A DNA stretch of 64,000 nt from Alphaproteobacteria bacterium (GTDB lineage: Bacteria; Pseudomonadota; Alphaproteobacteria; Oceanibaculales; Oceanibaculaceae). Of this stretch, positions 54,226 to 63,636 are shown one piece after another. The position numbers were made by a program, and so were the translations under genes. Location of the stretch: contig JAHJHR010000003.1 of assembly GCA_018823745.1 (NCBI GenBank), forward strand, positions 62,001 through 126,000, in the 5' to 3' direction. The stretch's first letter is position 1. Every line of letters begins with the position of its first letter. The notes beneath the pieces are model-generated. The model ran no database searches, had not been told where the DNA came from, and was given only the letters and a program-made list of their open reading frames with translations.

Positions 54226-55106
54226 CGACCTTCGGCAAAGAACTCCGCCAAGGCCGCCGCCGCCGGTTCCGGTTCCTCCTCGACGACGAAATGGCCGCAA
54301 TCCAGCGCCACCTCGCGCACATCATCGGCCCAGCCCTGCCAGACCGATAGCGGCGAGGCCGCCTTGGGGCCAAGATAGCCGCGCCCCCACAGCACCAGCA
54401 CCGGGCAGGCGATGCGATTACCGGCCGCCCTGTCCCCGGCATCCTGTGCGCGATCCACCGTCGCCCCGGCGCGGTAATCCTCGCAGCTCGCCGCGATGGC
54501 GGCCGGGTCGTGGTACTGCGCCAGATAATCCGCGACGGCCAGCGGGTCGAGCCGGTCGCGATGCCCGGCCCAGCGGTCCAGCAGGTGATCGAAATAGAAA
54601 TCGGGGTCGGCACCGATCATCCGCTCCGGCACCGGGGCCGGCACGGCCAGGAACTGCCAGTGATAGGTGGCCAGCGCGTTATCGGCGTTCATCCGGTCCC
54701 AGGCATCCAGCGTCGGGATGATGTCGATGGCGGCGAAGCGGGTCACAAGGGCGGGATGGTCGAGACACAGGCGATAGCCGACCCGCCCGCCCCGGTCATG
54801 GCCGGCAAGGCCGAAGCGCGCAAAGCCCAGCTGCGCCATCAGCGCCACCATATCGGCCGCCATGACGCGCTTGGAATAGGCCAGGTGCCCGGCATCGGGA
54901 ACCGGCCCCCGGCTGCGGCCATAGCCACGCAGATCCGGCATCACCAGTGTGAAGGAGCGGGCGAGGATTGGGGCCACCTTGTGCCAGATGAAATGGGTCT
55001 GTGGATAGCCATGCAGCAACAGCAGCGGCGGCCCGCTGCCGCCGGTGCGGTAGTAGATCTCCGCATCGCCCAGCCGGGCCCTGCCCTCGTTGAAACCGTC
55101 CCACAT
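54222..55106 (-). CDS. Alpha/beta hydrolase, haloacetate dehalogenase-like
   Basis: A 294-residue alpha/beta hydrolase. Active-site pieces match fluoroacetate dehalogenases: oxyanion-region HGYPQTHFIW, nucleophile Asp104 in GLAGHDRGGRVGYRL, acid region AAIDIIPT, the halide-side YHWQF motif and His272 in DCGHFVVEEEP. It would remove halide from short haloacids in the cytoplasm, but an epoxide-hydrolase-like activity is also possible. ATG 55106 (MWDGFNEGRARL) is preferred over 55121. No haloacid transporter gene is close. Confidence 0.82.
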   Translation of the reverse strand: MWDGFNEGRARLGDAEIYYRTGGSGPPLLLLHGYPQTHFIWHKVAPILARSFTLVMPDLRGYGRSRGPVPDAGHLAYSKRVMAADMVALMAQLGFARFGLAGHDRGGRVGYRLCLDHPALVTRFAAIDIIPTLDAWDRMNADNALATYHWQFLAVPAPVPERMIGADPDFYFDHLLDRWAGHRDRLDPLAVADYLAQYHDPAAIAASCEDYRAGATVDRAQDAGDRAAGNRIACPVLVLWGRGYLGPKAASPLSVWQGWADDVREVALDCGHFVVEEEPEPAAAALAEFFAEGR

Positions 55107-55176
55107 TGCCCGCTCCCGCACTGGCCTGTCAGAGCGCCAGCTTGCCGGAGAAGGCGAGAGGCGACAATCGCCTATG

Positions 55177-56349
55177 CTAGGCGGTCACGCCCAGTGCCGG
55201 CAGATACAGCCGCACCCGCGTGCCCTCCCCTAGCGCCGAATCTATGGCGACCAGACCACCAGACTGGCGGGCAAAGCCGAACACCATGCTGAGCCCCATG
55301 CCGCCGCCCTGACTGGGCGGCTTGGTGGTGAAGAACGGTTCGAAGGCGCGGGACAGCACCTCCGGCGCCATGCCGTGGCCGGTATCGGCAACGGTGATCA
55401 TCGCATAGCGCCCCTCGGCCAGACAGGTCAGCGCACCCTTCCCCGTTTCAACCAATTCGTGATCGTAGAGCCGGGTGGAAATCGTCAGGGTGCCGCCTTT
55501 CGGCATCGCATCCTGCGCGTTCAGGGCCAGGTTCAGGATCGCCGATTCAAGCTGGCCCGGATCGACCATGATATCCGGCACGGCTTCGTCGAGATCCAAT
55601 GCCACGATGATGTCCTCGCGCAGCACCCGTTCGATCAGGGCGTTCAGCGTGCGGATCAACTCGTTGCCATTCACCATGCAGGGCGACAGCATCTGCCGCC
55701 GGCCGAAGGACAGCAGGCGCTGGGTCAGCTCCGCCCCGCGGTTGGCGGCGGCCATGATGGCATCGGCCATCCCCTTCGCCTCCGGCTGGTCCTGCAGCTT
55801 TTCGACCAGCAGATCGGCATGGCCCAGGATGACGGTCAGCAGATTGTTGAAATCATGCGCCACGCCACCGGCCAGCCGGCCGACCGATTCCATCTTCTGC
55901 GCCTTCAGCAGCTTCGCGTGTACCTGCTTCTGCTCGCTGATATCGACCAGCATGTTGATCGCGCCGGTGACCACACCACTCTCGTCGCGCAGCAGGGTCG
56001 GATGTGCCAAAACCGGCAGGCGCGTGCCATCCGCCCGCTCGGCGATGACCTCGCAGGGTGATGCGTTGGTCTGACGGCGCAGGGTGGTCGCCATCGGGCA
56101 GTTCTCGGGCGCCAGTGGCGTGCCGTCCGGCCAGAACAGCTTCACGGAACCGCACCACATATCCTGCATCAGGACCGGGCGACGGCCCCAGAGCCGCGCG
56201 GCGGCCTCGTTGAAATAGGTCATCCGACCCTCGGCATCAGTCATGTAGATCGCCGCGGGCAGCGCCTCTATGCCTGCCTCAAGAGAGGAATCGTCCTTCC
56301 GGGTTGCCTGCCGTATTGCCGAGGCCCATTGGACTGAGCTTTCGTTCAT
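55177..56349 (-). CDS. PAS-domain histidine kinase
   Basis: A 390-residue soluble sensor kinase. PAS domain about 25-140 (ALPAAIYMTDAEGRMTYFNE, WCGSVKLFWPDG), dimerisation with phospho-His in GGVAHDFNNLLTVILGHADL, and an ATPase with N-box ILNLALNAQDAMPKGG, G1 VADTGHGM and G2 GGGMGLSMVFGF. No membrane helix and no receiver domain. ATG 56349 has GGGAG nine bases upstream; 56373 is an alternative. No response-regulator gene adjoins it, so it is an orphan. Confidence 0.88.
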   Translation of the reverse strand: MNESSVQWASAIRQATRKDDSSLEAGIEALPAAIYMTDAEGRMTYFNEAAARLWGRRPVLMQDMWCGSVKLFWPDGTPLAPENCPMATTLRRQTNASPCEVIAERADGTRLPVLAHPTLLRDESGVVTGAINMLVDISEQKQVHAKLLKAQKMESVGRLAGGVAHDFNNLLTVILGHADLLVEKLQDQPEAKGMADAIMAAANRGAELTQRLLSFGRRQMLSPCMVNGNELIRTLNALIERVLREDIIVALDLDEAVPDIMVDPGQLESAILNLALNAQDAMPKGGTLTISTRLYDHELVETGKGALTCLAEGRYAMITVADTGHGMAPEVLSRAFEPFFTTKPPSQGGGMGLSMVFGFARQSGGLVAIDSALGEGTRVRLYLPALGVTA

Positions 56350-56520
56350 CTGCCGCAACTCCCACCACGTCATCGCTTTTCTATGGGGGCATTCTGGGGG
56401 TAAAGGATGAGGAAAGTCCTAATGCCGGTACTCGCCGGAGTTGTTTTCTAACCCTCTGAAATGACTGGACAGACAGGGGCCGCCCCCGCACCCTGCCGGA
56501 CAAAAGCAGGAGGAATTGCC

Positions 56521-57906
56521 ATGCAGCAGGACGAACGGGGCCTCGCCCTGACCACCGACAGCCCCGAGGCAGCGGCCGCCTTCAATGCGGCGATTCGCGA
56601 TTATCTGGAATACCGCCTGTCGGCCGGCGAGAAGCTGAAACAGGCGCTGGCCGCCGATCCCGGTTTCGTCATGGGCCAGACCCTGCGCGGCTATTTCATG
56701 CTGCTGATCGGCTCCAACGCCACCTTGCCGGCGGCGCGCAAGGCGCAGGACCAGGCAAAGGCCGGCCTGGCCACCATTACCCCGCGCGAGGCGATGCATG
56801 TCGCGGCGCTGGAATTCTGGGTGGCGGGCGACACCGCAGGGGCCTGTGCGGTGTGGGAGGAAGTGCTGGCGGCCTGGCCGACTGACGTGCTGGCACTGCG
56901 GCTGCATCATTTCGCCAGCTTCTGGCTGGGCCGCTCGGCGGCTTTGCGCGATTTGCCCGCCGGCGTGCTGCCGGCCTGGGGAAGTGACATGCCGGGCTAT
57001 GGCAATGTGCTGGGCATGCTGGCCTTCGGGCTGGAGGAATGCGGCGAGTATGCCGATGCCGAGAAGACCGGCCGCCTGGCGGTGGAGATGAACCCAGAGG
57101 ATCTCTGGTCGGTCCATGCCGTCGCCCATGTGCTGGAAATGCAGGGCCGGCTGAAGGATGGCGCCGACTGGCTGGCGCAGCCTGCCGGCAGTTGGACTGA
57201 CCGCAACCCGTTCAAGGATCACATCTGGTGGCATACCGCGCTGTTTCCGCTGGAGGCCGGCGATTATGACCGGGTGCTGGCGCTCTATGATGCCGAGGTG
57301 AAGGTCGACGAGAACGGCTTCTATCTCGATGTCCAGAACGCCGCGTCGCTGCTGCTGCGCCTGGAATTCTGCGGTGTGGATGTCGGCGACCGCTGGAGCC
57401 TGCTGGGTACCGTCGCGGAAAAACGCATCGACGATCACGTGCTGGCCTTCACCGACACGCATTTCATGATCGCCCTGGCGAAGGCCGGCCGGATGGAACC
57501 GGCACGGCAGCTGCTGGCCTCGCTGCAGGATTTCGGTGCCACCCCCGGCAATAACAGCGCCGCCCTTGTCGCCGGCCCGCTGACCGCGCCGATCTCCGAG
57601 GCGATCCTGGCCTTCGCCGAAAAGCGCTTCGAGCGTACGCTCGACCTGCTGCTGCCGCTGCGCCATGACTGGCAGGCCGTCGGGGCCAGCCATGCCCAGC
57701 GCGACCTGTTCCATCAGATCGTCATCGAGGCTGCCATCGGCGCCAGGCGCGTACCGCTGGCAAAGCTGCTGCTGGCCCAGCGCAGCCGCGCCAAGCCGCA
57801 CAGCCGCTACAGCTGGCAGCGCTATGGTGATGTGCTGGAGATGGCGGGCGAGGCAGCGCCGGCCGCCGCCGCACGCCAGCAGGCATCCGCCATACGGCTG
57901 GGATAG
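56521..57906 (+). CDS. TTC38-like tetratricopeptide repeat protein
   Basis: A 461-residue, mostly helical protein resembling TTC38: repeated helix pairs such as GYFMLLIGSNATLPAARKAQ, TITPREAMHVAALEFWVAGD, SDMPGYGNVLGMLAFGLEEC, NPEDLWSVHAVAHVLEMQGR and DWLAQPAGSWTDRNPFKDHI. Function unknown. ATG 56521 has GGAGG eight bases upstream. The DUF2254 gene follows eight bases after the stop. Confidence 0.8.
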   Translation: MQQDERGLALTTDSPEAAAAFNAAIRDYLEYRLSAGEKLKQALAADPGFVMGQTLRGYFMLLIGSNATLPAARKAQDQAKAGLATITPREAMHVAALEFWVAGDTAGACAVWEEVLAAWPTDVLALRLHHFASFWLGRSAALRDLPAGVLPAWGSDMPGYGNVLGMLAFGLEECGEYADAEKTGRLAVEMNPEDLWSVHAVAHVLEMQGRLKDGADWLAQPAGSWTDRNPFKDHIWWHTALFPLEAGDYDRVLALYDAEVKVDENGFYLDVQNAASLLLRLEFCGVDVGDRWSLLGTVAEKRIDDHVLAFTDTHFMIALAKAGRMEPARQLLASLQDFGATPGNNSAALVAGPLTAPISEAILAFAEKRFERTLDLLLPLRHDWQAVGASHAQRDLFHQIVIEAAIGARRVPLAKLLLAQRSRAKPHSRYSWQRYGDVLEMAGEAAPAAAARQQASAIRLG

Positions 57907-57914
57907 GGGATCGC

Positions 57915-59207
57915 ATGACCACCCGGCTTTACAGCCTCTTCTTCCGTATCCGCTCCGCGCTGTGGTTCAGGCCGACCCTCGCCTCGATTGCTGCGGCTGT
58001 CCTGGCCGGGCTGATCGCCGGGTTTGACAGCGCCCTGCCCCAGGCCGTCGCAGTGCCGGCGATCGATCCGGAAAGCGTCAAGGACCTGCTGAATCTGCTG
58101 GCCAGCAGCATGCTGACCGTCACCACGGTCACCCTGTCTGCCCTTATGGTCGTGCTGAACATGGCAGTCAGCCAGGCATCCCCCCGCGCGCTGCCCGGGC
58201 TGATGGCGGATGAGGTGACGCAGAATGCGCTGAGCACCTTCATTGCCACCTTCGTCTTTGCCCTGTTCGGCCTGCTGGGGCTGGGGCTGGGTTATTACGA
58301 CGCATCCGGCCAGACCGTGCTGTTTGGCGCCGGGCTCTTTCTCACCATATGGGCGCTGCGCTATCTGGTGCAGTGGATTCACCATATCGCCGGCACGCTG
58401 CGGCTGGGCAATATCGTTGCCCGCGTACAGTCGGAAACTGCCAATAGCATCAAGCGGTTTCACGAGAAGCCCTTGCTGGATGCCCATCCGGCGCCGCCCC
58501 GACAGGATTTGCCGACCGATGCCCGCCTGCTGGCCATGACGCACAGCGGCTATCTGGGCAGTATCGACATGGAAGGCCTGCAGGAGAAGGCGGAAGAGCA
58601 GGACATCAGGATTGAAATCCTGGTCCGGCCAGAGGTCTTCCTGCATCCCGACCGCCCGGCACTGGCTATCTTTCCGGCTGAGTCCGAGCTGAGCGATGAG
58701 GCGGTGGAAAAGCTGCTGCAATGCCTGACCCTCGGCGAGGAACGCTCCTATCATCAGGACCCGTTGCTGGGATTGCAGATATTGGGCGAGATCGCCAGCC
58801 GCGCTTTATCGCCCGGCATCAACGACCCGAAGACCGCGGTCATCTGCCTGGACCGGCTGGAGGCCCTGCTTTCCCAGGCCGCGAAGCCGTCTGCCCCGCA
58901 GGAAGCGCCGAAACATGACCGGCTTTTCCTGCCGGTGCTGGATTTCGGCACGATGATCGACCGGGCCCTGCATTCCATCGCCCGCGACGGTGCAAAAGCG
59001 GTGGACGTGGTGCTGCGGCAGATCGCGGCGCTGGAGCGTATCGCGCAGGCAGCACCAGCGGGGCATATCCACTCAGTGCTGAAACAGACCCTCGATTTGG
59101 TGCAGGATTTTGCCGAGGCCGGGCTGGTGCTGGAAACAGACCGGGATACTGTCCGGCAGGCGGCGACGCGTCTGCGCCACCGCCTTTCGGGTACGGAGCC
59201 GGCCTAA
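57915..59207 (+). CDS. DUF2254 family membrane protein
   Basis: A 430-residue predicted inner-membrane protein with four helices in the first 160 residues (LASIAAAVLAGLIAGFDSAL; LTVTTVTLSALMVVLNMA; FIATFVFALFGLLGLGLGY; LFLTIWALRYLVQWIHHI) and a long cytoplasmic part with LGEERSYHQDPLLGLQILGE and SPGINDPKTAVICLDRLEAL. These are family landmarks. Role unknown. It is probably co-transcribed with the TTC38-like gene. Confidence 0.85.
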   Translation: MTTRLYSLFFRIRSALWFRPTLASIAAAVLAGLIAGFDSALPQAVAVPAIDPESVKDLLNLLASSMLTVTTVTLSALMVVLNMAVSQASPRALPGLMADEVTQNALSTFIATFVFALFGLLGLGLGYYDASGQTVLFGAGLFLTIWALRYLVQWIHHIAGTLRLGNIVARVQSETANSIKRFHEKPLLDAHPAPPRQDLPTDARLLAMTHSGYLGSIDMEGLQEKAEEQDIRIEILVRPEVFLHPDRPALAIFPAESELSDEAVEKLLQCLTLGEERSYHQDPLLGLQILGEIASRALSPGINDPKTAVICLDRLEALLSQAAKPSAPQEAPKHDRLFLPVLDFGTMIDRALHSIARDGAKAVDVVLRQIAALERIAQAAPAGHIHSVLKQTLDLVQDFAEAGLVLETDRDTVRQAATRLRHRLSGTEPA

Positions 59208-59228
59208 AAACCCAGCCTTACCGGGGCC

Positions 59229-60002
59229 TTACAAATGCCAGCCGCCGCTGGCCTCGATATATTGACCAGTGACCCAGCGGCTGTCCGGCCCGGCCAGGAA
59301 GGAAACGGCATCGCCGATATCCTCCGGCTGACCGACACGCTTCAGCGCCTGCGCCGCTTCGATGGCGGCCTTTGCCTCCGGGTTGGCGCGCAGCCACTGC
59401 GCATTCATGTCAGTGTCGATGGCGCCCGGCGCCAGGGAGTTCACCGTGATACCGCGCGCGCCGTATTTCGTCGCCCATTGCCGGGTCAGCACATCCACCG
59501 CCCCTTTGGTTGCCGAGTAAGCCGGGATGTCCATGCCGCCGGCAGCCCGTGACAGGCCGGAAGAGATGTTCACGATCCGCCCGCCATCGCGCAGCCGCGA
59601 CACCGCCTGCTTGGTGACGAAGAACAGCCCCTTCACATTCACGTCGAACAGCCGGTCGAAGGTGTCCTCGTCGGTCTCTTCCATCGGAATGTTCGGCGCG
59701 ACACCGGCATTGTTCACCAGAATGTCGAGATGCGCCGCGCCGGTACGCTGGGTCAGTTCCGTGTCGAGCGTGGCAAACATCGCGCCGATGCTCTCGACCG
59801 AGCCGATCTCCGCCTGTACGGCGAAAGCATCGCCGCCCGCCGTCTTGATGCGAGTGACGACACCGTCAGCCTCCTCCCGGCTTTTGCCGTAATGCACCGC
59901 GACGAGTGCGCCGTCACGGCCCAGCCTTTCAGCGATGGCGCGGCCCAGCCCGCGGCTTGCCCCGGTCACGAGGGCGGTCTTGCCGGTCAATGTCTTGCTC
60001 AT
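59229..60002 (-). CDS. Short-chain dehydrogenase/reductase
   Basis: A 257-residue classical SDR that uses NAD(P)H. TGASRGLG cofactor loop, NNAG, catalytic Ser in ISSGLS, Tyr/Lys in YSATKG, and SLAPGAIDTDMNAQ. Basic or neutral context of the second strand (VHYGKS) suggests NADP. Substrate unknown. It is divergently transcribed from an ArsR-type regulator, with a palindromic operator between them, so regulation by that protein is likely. Confidence 0.9.
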   Translation of the reverse strand: MSKTLTGKTALVTGASRGLGRAIAERLGRDGALVAVHYGKSREEADGVVTRIKTAGGDAFAVQAEIGSVESIGAMFATLDTELTQRTGAAHLDILVNNAGVAPNIPMEETDEDTFDRLFDVNVKGLFFVTKQAVSRLRDGGRIVNISSGLSRAAGGMDIPAYSATKGAVDVLTRQWATKYGARGITVNSLAPGAIDTDMNAQWLRANPEAKAAIEAAQALKRVGQPEDIGDAVSFLAGPDSRWVTGQYIEASGGWHL

Positions 60003-60059
60003 GTCTTTCTCCTGGAAAGCAGTTTCGATACGGCAAGAGATAGGACCTCAAGTTCGTTA

Positions 60060-60076
60060 GTTCAATAATATTGAAC
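60060..60076. promoter_or_regulatory. Perfect 17-bp operator palindrome between SDR and ArsR genes
   Basis: GTTCAATA-A-TATTGAAC is a perfect dyad located 58 bases before the SDR start and 29 before the regulator start. A further TTGAA half-site (AATTGAA) follows at once. AT-rich dyads of this size are usual for winged-helix ArsR-type repressors, so autoregulation and control of the SDR gene are likely. Confidence 0.7.
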
Positions 60077-60104
60077 AATTGAATTATGCGAAGTATGGTG
60101 CCAT

Positions 60105-60431
60105 ATGGGGGGCATGCGACCGCTGGTTCACCCCGATAGAGACGCCATCACCCTGCAGGGCGTGCTGCACGCGCTGAGCGATCCGTCGCGCCTGGCCATT
60201 GTGCGCGCGCTGCGGGAATCGCCGGATCTGTCCTGCAACAAGGCCGGGCCGGCGCCCGAGATGGCGAAATCCACCCTGTCCAACCATTTCCGCATCCTGC
60301 GCGAGGCCGGCCTGCTGTGCAGCCGGCGCGAGGGCACGCAATATGCCAACGCCCTGCGGCTGGACGATCTGGACGCCCGCTTCCCCGGCCTGCTGGATAC
60401 GATCCTCAAAGCGGCCGACCCCGAATACTGA
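60105..60431 (+). CDS. ArsR-type winged-helix transcriptional regulator
   Basis: A 108-residue regulator: ITLQGVLHALSDPSRLAIVR, then KSTLSNHFRILREAGLLCSR (recognition helix), and a wing with REGTQYANALRLDDLD. It keeps Cys residues at about 44 and 73 but not the CxC metal motif of ArsR/SmtB. Close to the group found beside SDR genes. ATG 60105 is taken; ATG 60114 is possible. It is followed by a clear terminator. Confidence 0.88.
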   Translation: MGGMRPLVHPDRDAITLQGVLHALSDPSRLAIVRALRESPDLSCNKAGPAPEMAKSTLSNHFRILREAGLLCSRREGTQYANALRLDDLDARFPGLLDTILKAADPEY

Positions 60432-60451
60432 AAATTTCCGGCCTGAATGCA

Positions 60452-60484
60452 GAAGCCCCGCCAGCTATGGGCGGGGCTTCATTT
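60452..60484 (+). terminator. Terminator after the ArsR-type gene
   Basis: GAAGCCCCGCC (60452-60462), seven-base loop, GGCGGGGCTTC (60470-60480), then ATTT. An 11-base-pair perfect stem. The U-run is short, but the stem is strong. Confidence 0.75.
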
Positions 60485-60837
60485 GGCTCGGGAGCGTCTG
60501 TCCCGGCACCCGGTGCTATGTCCGGGCTGGTATCTCTTTATTGAGATCATTCAGTCTCACACTCGATGGTTCAGTCAGGTGGATTCATGTCTGTTTCGGA
60601 CACCCCCCTGCTATTGGGACAACCAAGTCCGCGCAACTTTCTAACGAAAATTGCAGTCACTTGGTAATATTGATATTGGGATTGTTACGATCTAATGTCA
60701 AGACAGTGCCGGCAAAAAATTCGCCATCCGTCTTCATAAGCACCCATTCAAACATCCCTTGCCGAAGCCTCTTGCCGATCTCATAGTCGCCCCTGCCGCC
60801 CGATGCGAGGGCGGTTTATCCTGGGAGCGCTGCGGGC
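60485..60837. other. Gene-poor, lower-GC stretch with a short minus-strand ORF
   Basis: No assured gene. GC falls to about 44% over 60541-60720 by my count (35% in its last 60 bases), unlike the GC-rich surroundings. On the minus strand 60755-60657 is open from an ATG for 33 residues (MFEWVLMKTDGEFFAGTV then LTLDRNNPNINITK); the frame extends about 15 codons farther upstream without an ATG. It has protein-like composition but no family I recognise. It may be a gene remnant, a small protein or chance. Confidence 0.3.
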
Positions 60838-61122
60838 ATGCTGGACCCGTTTCTCGTCGATCTGATCGGTACCCTGGCCGGGGCGCTGACGACTTTTTCC
60901 TTCCTGCCGCAAGTGATCAAGACCTGGCGCAGCCGCTCCACGCGGGATATCTCGCTGACCATGTTCACGGTGTTCTTCACCGGGGCGCTGCTCTGGCTCG
61001 TCTACGGGATGCTGCTGGAATCCTTCCCCATCATCCTGGCCAATGCGGTGACGATGGTGCTGGTGACCACGGTGATCGGGCTGAAGCTGCGCTACCGCCA
61101 CCTCGAAGCGCTGGCGTCCTAG
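60838..61122 (+). CDS. SemiSWEET-type sugar transporter
   Basis: A 94-residue protein with three helices and one PQ-loop (TFSFLPQVIKTWRSRSTRDI), the SemiSWEET architecture, which dimerises into a six-helix uniporter for sugars. LTMFTVFFTGALLWLVYGML is the second helix. Sugar identity is unknown. Stop codon directly abuts that of the convergent MFS gene. Confidence 0.9.
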   Translation: MLDPFLVDLIGTLAGALTTFSFLPQVIKTWRSRSTRDISLTMFTVFFTGALLWLVYGMLLESFPIILANAVTMVLVTTVIGLKLRYRHLEALAS

Positions 61123-62400
61123 CTATTTCGCTGAGGCATCTTCCGGGGTTCGTGGCGGTTCGCCAGGGGCATCCGGCGGCACGCGCGGATTCATCTGGGA
61201 GACCTGCGGGCTGGTGGCCGGCATGTTGACGAATTTCTCGCGCTGGTCGACAGGCACCGGCGAGCGCCGCGTCATCCGGTAGCCGACAAACAGTGCCGTG
61301 CCGGTCGAGATCACGGCGGCATAGACGAACAGGCCGGGCGGGCCCATCAGCTCCATGATATAGGTCGCCAGCAGTGGCCCGACGGCCGATCCCAGCGCCC
61401 AGGCGAGCAGAAGCGAGCTGGTCAGCGGCACCATCTTGGCCGGTTCGGCAAAGTCGCTGGCATGGGCGATGCAGACCGCATAGATCGACAGCCCCGTCGC
61501 GCCCCAGATGGCGAAGACCAGATACAGCGCCCAGAGCGGCAGCACCGCACCGGCCAGCGCGATGACGACCGACATCACAATCACCACGCCCAGCCCGCTG
61601 ACGATGACGATGCGCCGGTCGATCCGGTCAGACAGCCAGCCCATCGGCCATTGCGCCGCCAGGCTGCCGATCTGCATGACCGAGACCAGGGCGGCAATCG
61701 GCCCGGCGGTCAGGCCGATCTGCAGGCCATAGAGCGGCGTGATGCCGATAACGGCGGCATTGGTCAGGCCGGAGGAGACACAGCCAACCAGGGCCGCCGG
61801 CGCGATGGAATACAGCTCGCGCATCGACAGCATGGAGATCGACGGGATCGGCGGGGTTGCCGCCTTGGTCAGCGCCACCGGCACCAGCGACAGCGAGGCG
61901 CAGACGCTGATCAGCAGAAAGAAACCAATGCCCATCGGATCGCCGACCATCACCAGCATCTGGCCGCCAGCCAGCGTCAGCTTGTTGCACACCATGTAGA
62001 GGCTGAGCACCCGCCCCTTGATGGCCTGCGGCGCCTGGGCGACGATCCAGCTTTCCGAGACACTGAACAGCCCGGCCATGCAGATGCCGAGCACGAAGCG
62101 GATGCCGCCCCAGAGCAGCCAGTCGACGCCCAGGGTGAAGCCCAGGCTGCCGGCCGAGACCAGCGCGGCCAGCACGGCAAAGGCGCGGATATGGCCGATG
62201 CGGCGCACCAGCACCGGCAGCAGGAAGCAGCCGACGAGGAATCCCAGCGAGTAGAAGGTGGCGACCACGCCGATCATGCTGGGCGATAGCCCGTCCAGCC
62301 CCATGCGCAGCGGCACCAGGATACCGACCAGGCCATTGCCGAGCTGCAGGATCATCACCCCCAGCACGATCGCCAGGATGGCGGGAAAGGCGTCGCGCAT
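61123..62400 (-). CDS. MFS transporter (YcaD-like)
   Basis: A 425-residue carrier with twelve helices. GVVATFYSLGFLVGC, GRVLSLYMVCNKLTLAGGQM and AQWPMGWLSDRIDRRIVIV (loop 8-9 motif) fit the YcaD/CynX-like MFS group. The C-terminal 45 residues are polar and proline-rich (PRVPPDAPGEPPRTPEDAS), a cytoplasmic tail. Substrate unknown. It faces SemiSWEET tail to tail with no gap. Confidence 0.85.
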   Translation of the reverse strand: MRDAFPAILAIVLGVMILQLGNGLVGILVPLRMGLDGLSPSMIGVVATFYSLGFLVGCFLLPVLVRRIGHIRAFAVLAALVSAGSLGFTLGVDWLLWGGIRFVLGICMAGLFSVSESWIVAQAPQAIKGRVLSLYMVCNKLTLAGGQMLVMVGDPMGIGFFLLISVCASLSLVPVALTKAATPPIPSISMLSMRELYSIAPAALVGCVSSGLTNAAVIGITPLYGLQIGLTAGPIAALVSVMQIGSLAAQWPMGWLSDRIDRRIVIVSGLGVVIVMSVVIALAGAVLPLWALYLVFAIWGATGLSIYAVCIAHASDFAEPAKMVPLTSSLLLAWALGSAVGPLLATYIMELMGPPGLFVYAAVISTGTALFVGYRMTRRSPVPVDQREKFVNMPATSPQVSQMNPRVPPDAPGEPPRTPEDASAK

Positions 62401-62576
62401 GACCGGGGACTCCAGAGCCCCGCCGGGGACAGGCGAGGTCGGTTATAGGAAATATTTCAGCCATTCTGGTCAATACGGCCGATCTCGACAAGCATTGCCC
62501 AACAAGGCCGATGACTTTGCCCCTCTGCCACCCTATGTGCAGAGGAATACCCAACGCAGTGATCGGATAGCAGCCC

Positions 62577-63569
62577 ATGACCGCCACCCCTCCGCAGGAC
62601 GACATTTATGTCGATGACCAGTATTCCTCGCCTCGCAAGCGCCTGCTGCGGCGCATTGGCGGCGGGACGCTGGCGCGGCTTGCCGGCGGATTGCTGCTGA
62701 TCGTCATCCTATATTACGGGGTCGGTGCTGCCATCGTGAACACCATCGATGATGACACCTCCTTCGCCCCGACCAATGTGCCGAATGGCGGCAGCCGCGC
62801 TGTAGCCGCTGCGGCCGAGCTGGTGTCGCGCGAAGTCAATACCTATGGCTGGACGGCGAACGACCCCTTCTTCCTGCCGGCCGCCGTGCTGGATAACATG
62901 CCCCATTACCAGCAGGGCATCGTGAAGGCCGCCTCACGCTTCAGCGTCGAGATGATGGATCATATCGGCCGGCTGCGTGGCACCAGCCAGATCGATACCG
63001 ATCTGGAGCGGGCCGCTGGCCTGCTGAAATATCCGGGCAATGTGTGGGTCTGGGACCCCTCCGTCTCGCTGGCACCGACCGCGACCTCGGAATCGCAGTA
63101 CCGCGCCGCCGTGCGGGCGCTGATCACCTATAATGAGCGGCTGTCCACCGGGCAGGCGGTGTTCGACCGGCGCGGCGATAATCTGATGTCGGCGCTGGAG
63201 CGCATCGCCTCCGACCTCGGCTCGGCCTCGGCGCAGATCGACGGGCATGTCGCCAATCCGCGCTTCTGGCTGTTCGATTCCGTCGTTGACGATATTTTCT
63301 ACAGCACCAAGGGCCAGCTTTACGCCCACTACATCATCCTGCGCGAGATGGGGCAGGATTTCTCTCAGATCCTGAAGGAACGCCAGCTGGATGGGGTCTG
63401 GCAGCAGATGCTGGACAGCCTGAAGGCCGGCGCAGAGCTGGAGCCGCTTATCGTCATGGGCGGCTCTCCGGATGCCCTTCTTGTTCCAAATCACCTGACG
63501 ACGCAGGGTTTTTATCTGTTGCGGGCACGCACCCAGCTTTATGAAGTCGTTAACATTCTCTTGAAATAA
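62577..63569 (+). CDS. DUF2333 family membrane-anchored protein
   Basis: A 330-residue protein with a cytoplasmic lead, one helix (about 32-55, LARLAGGLLLIVILYYGVG) and a periplasmic part: GGSRAVAAAAELVSREVN, YGWTANDPFFLPAAVLDNMP, YQQGIVKAASRFSVEMMDHI and NPRFWLFDSVVDDIFYSTKG. All belong to DUF2333; function unknown. The start is ATG 62577. It may be followed in the same transcript by the next gene. Confidence 0.85.
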   Translation: MTATPPQDDIYVDDQYSSPRKRLLRRIGGGTLARLAGGLLLIVILYYGVGAAIVNTIDDDTSFAPTNVPNGGSRAVAAAAELVSREVNTYGWTANDPFFLPAAVLDNMPHYQQGIVKAASRFSVEMMDHIGRLRGTSQIDTDLERAAGLLKYPGNVWVWDPSVSLAPTATSESQYRAAVRALITYNERLSTGQAVFDRRGDNLMSALERIASDLGSASAQIDGHVANPRFWLFDSVVDDIFYSTKGQLYAHYIILREMGQDFSQILKERQLDGVWQQMLDSLKAGAELEPLIVMGGSPDALLVPNHLTTQGFYLLRARTQLYEVVNILLK

Positions 63570-63636
63570 TAGGCCGGCATCTGGAAGCTTCTGCTTTCTG
63601 GAGCCGTGTCGATTCACTGAGAGAGCTTCTTGCCCC

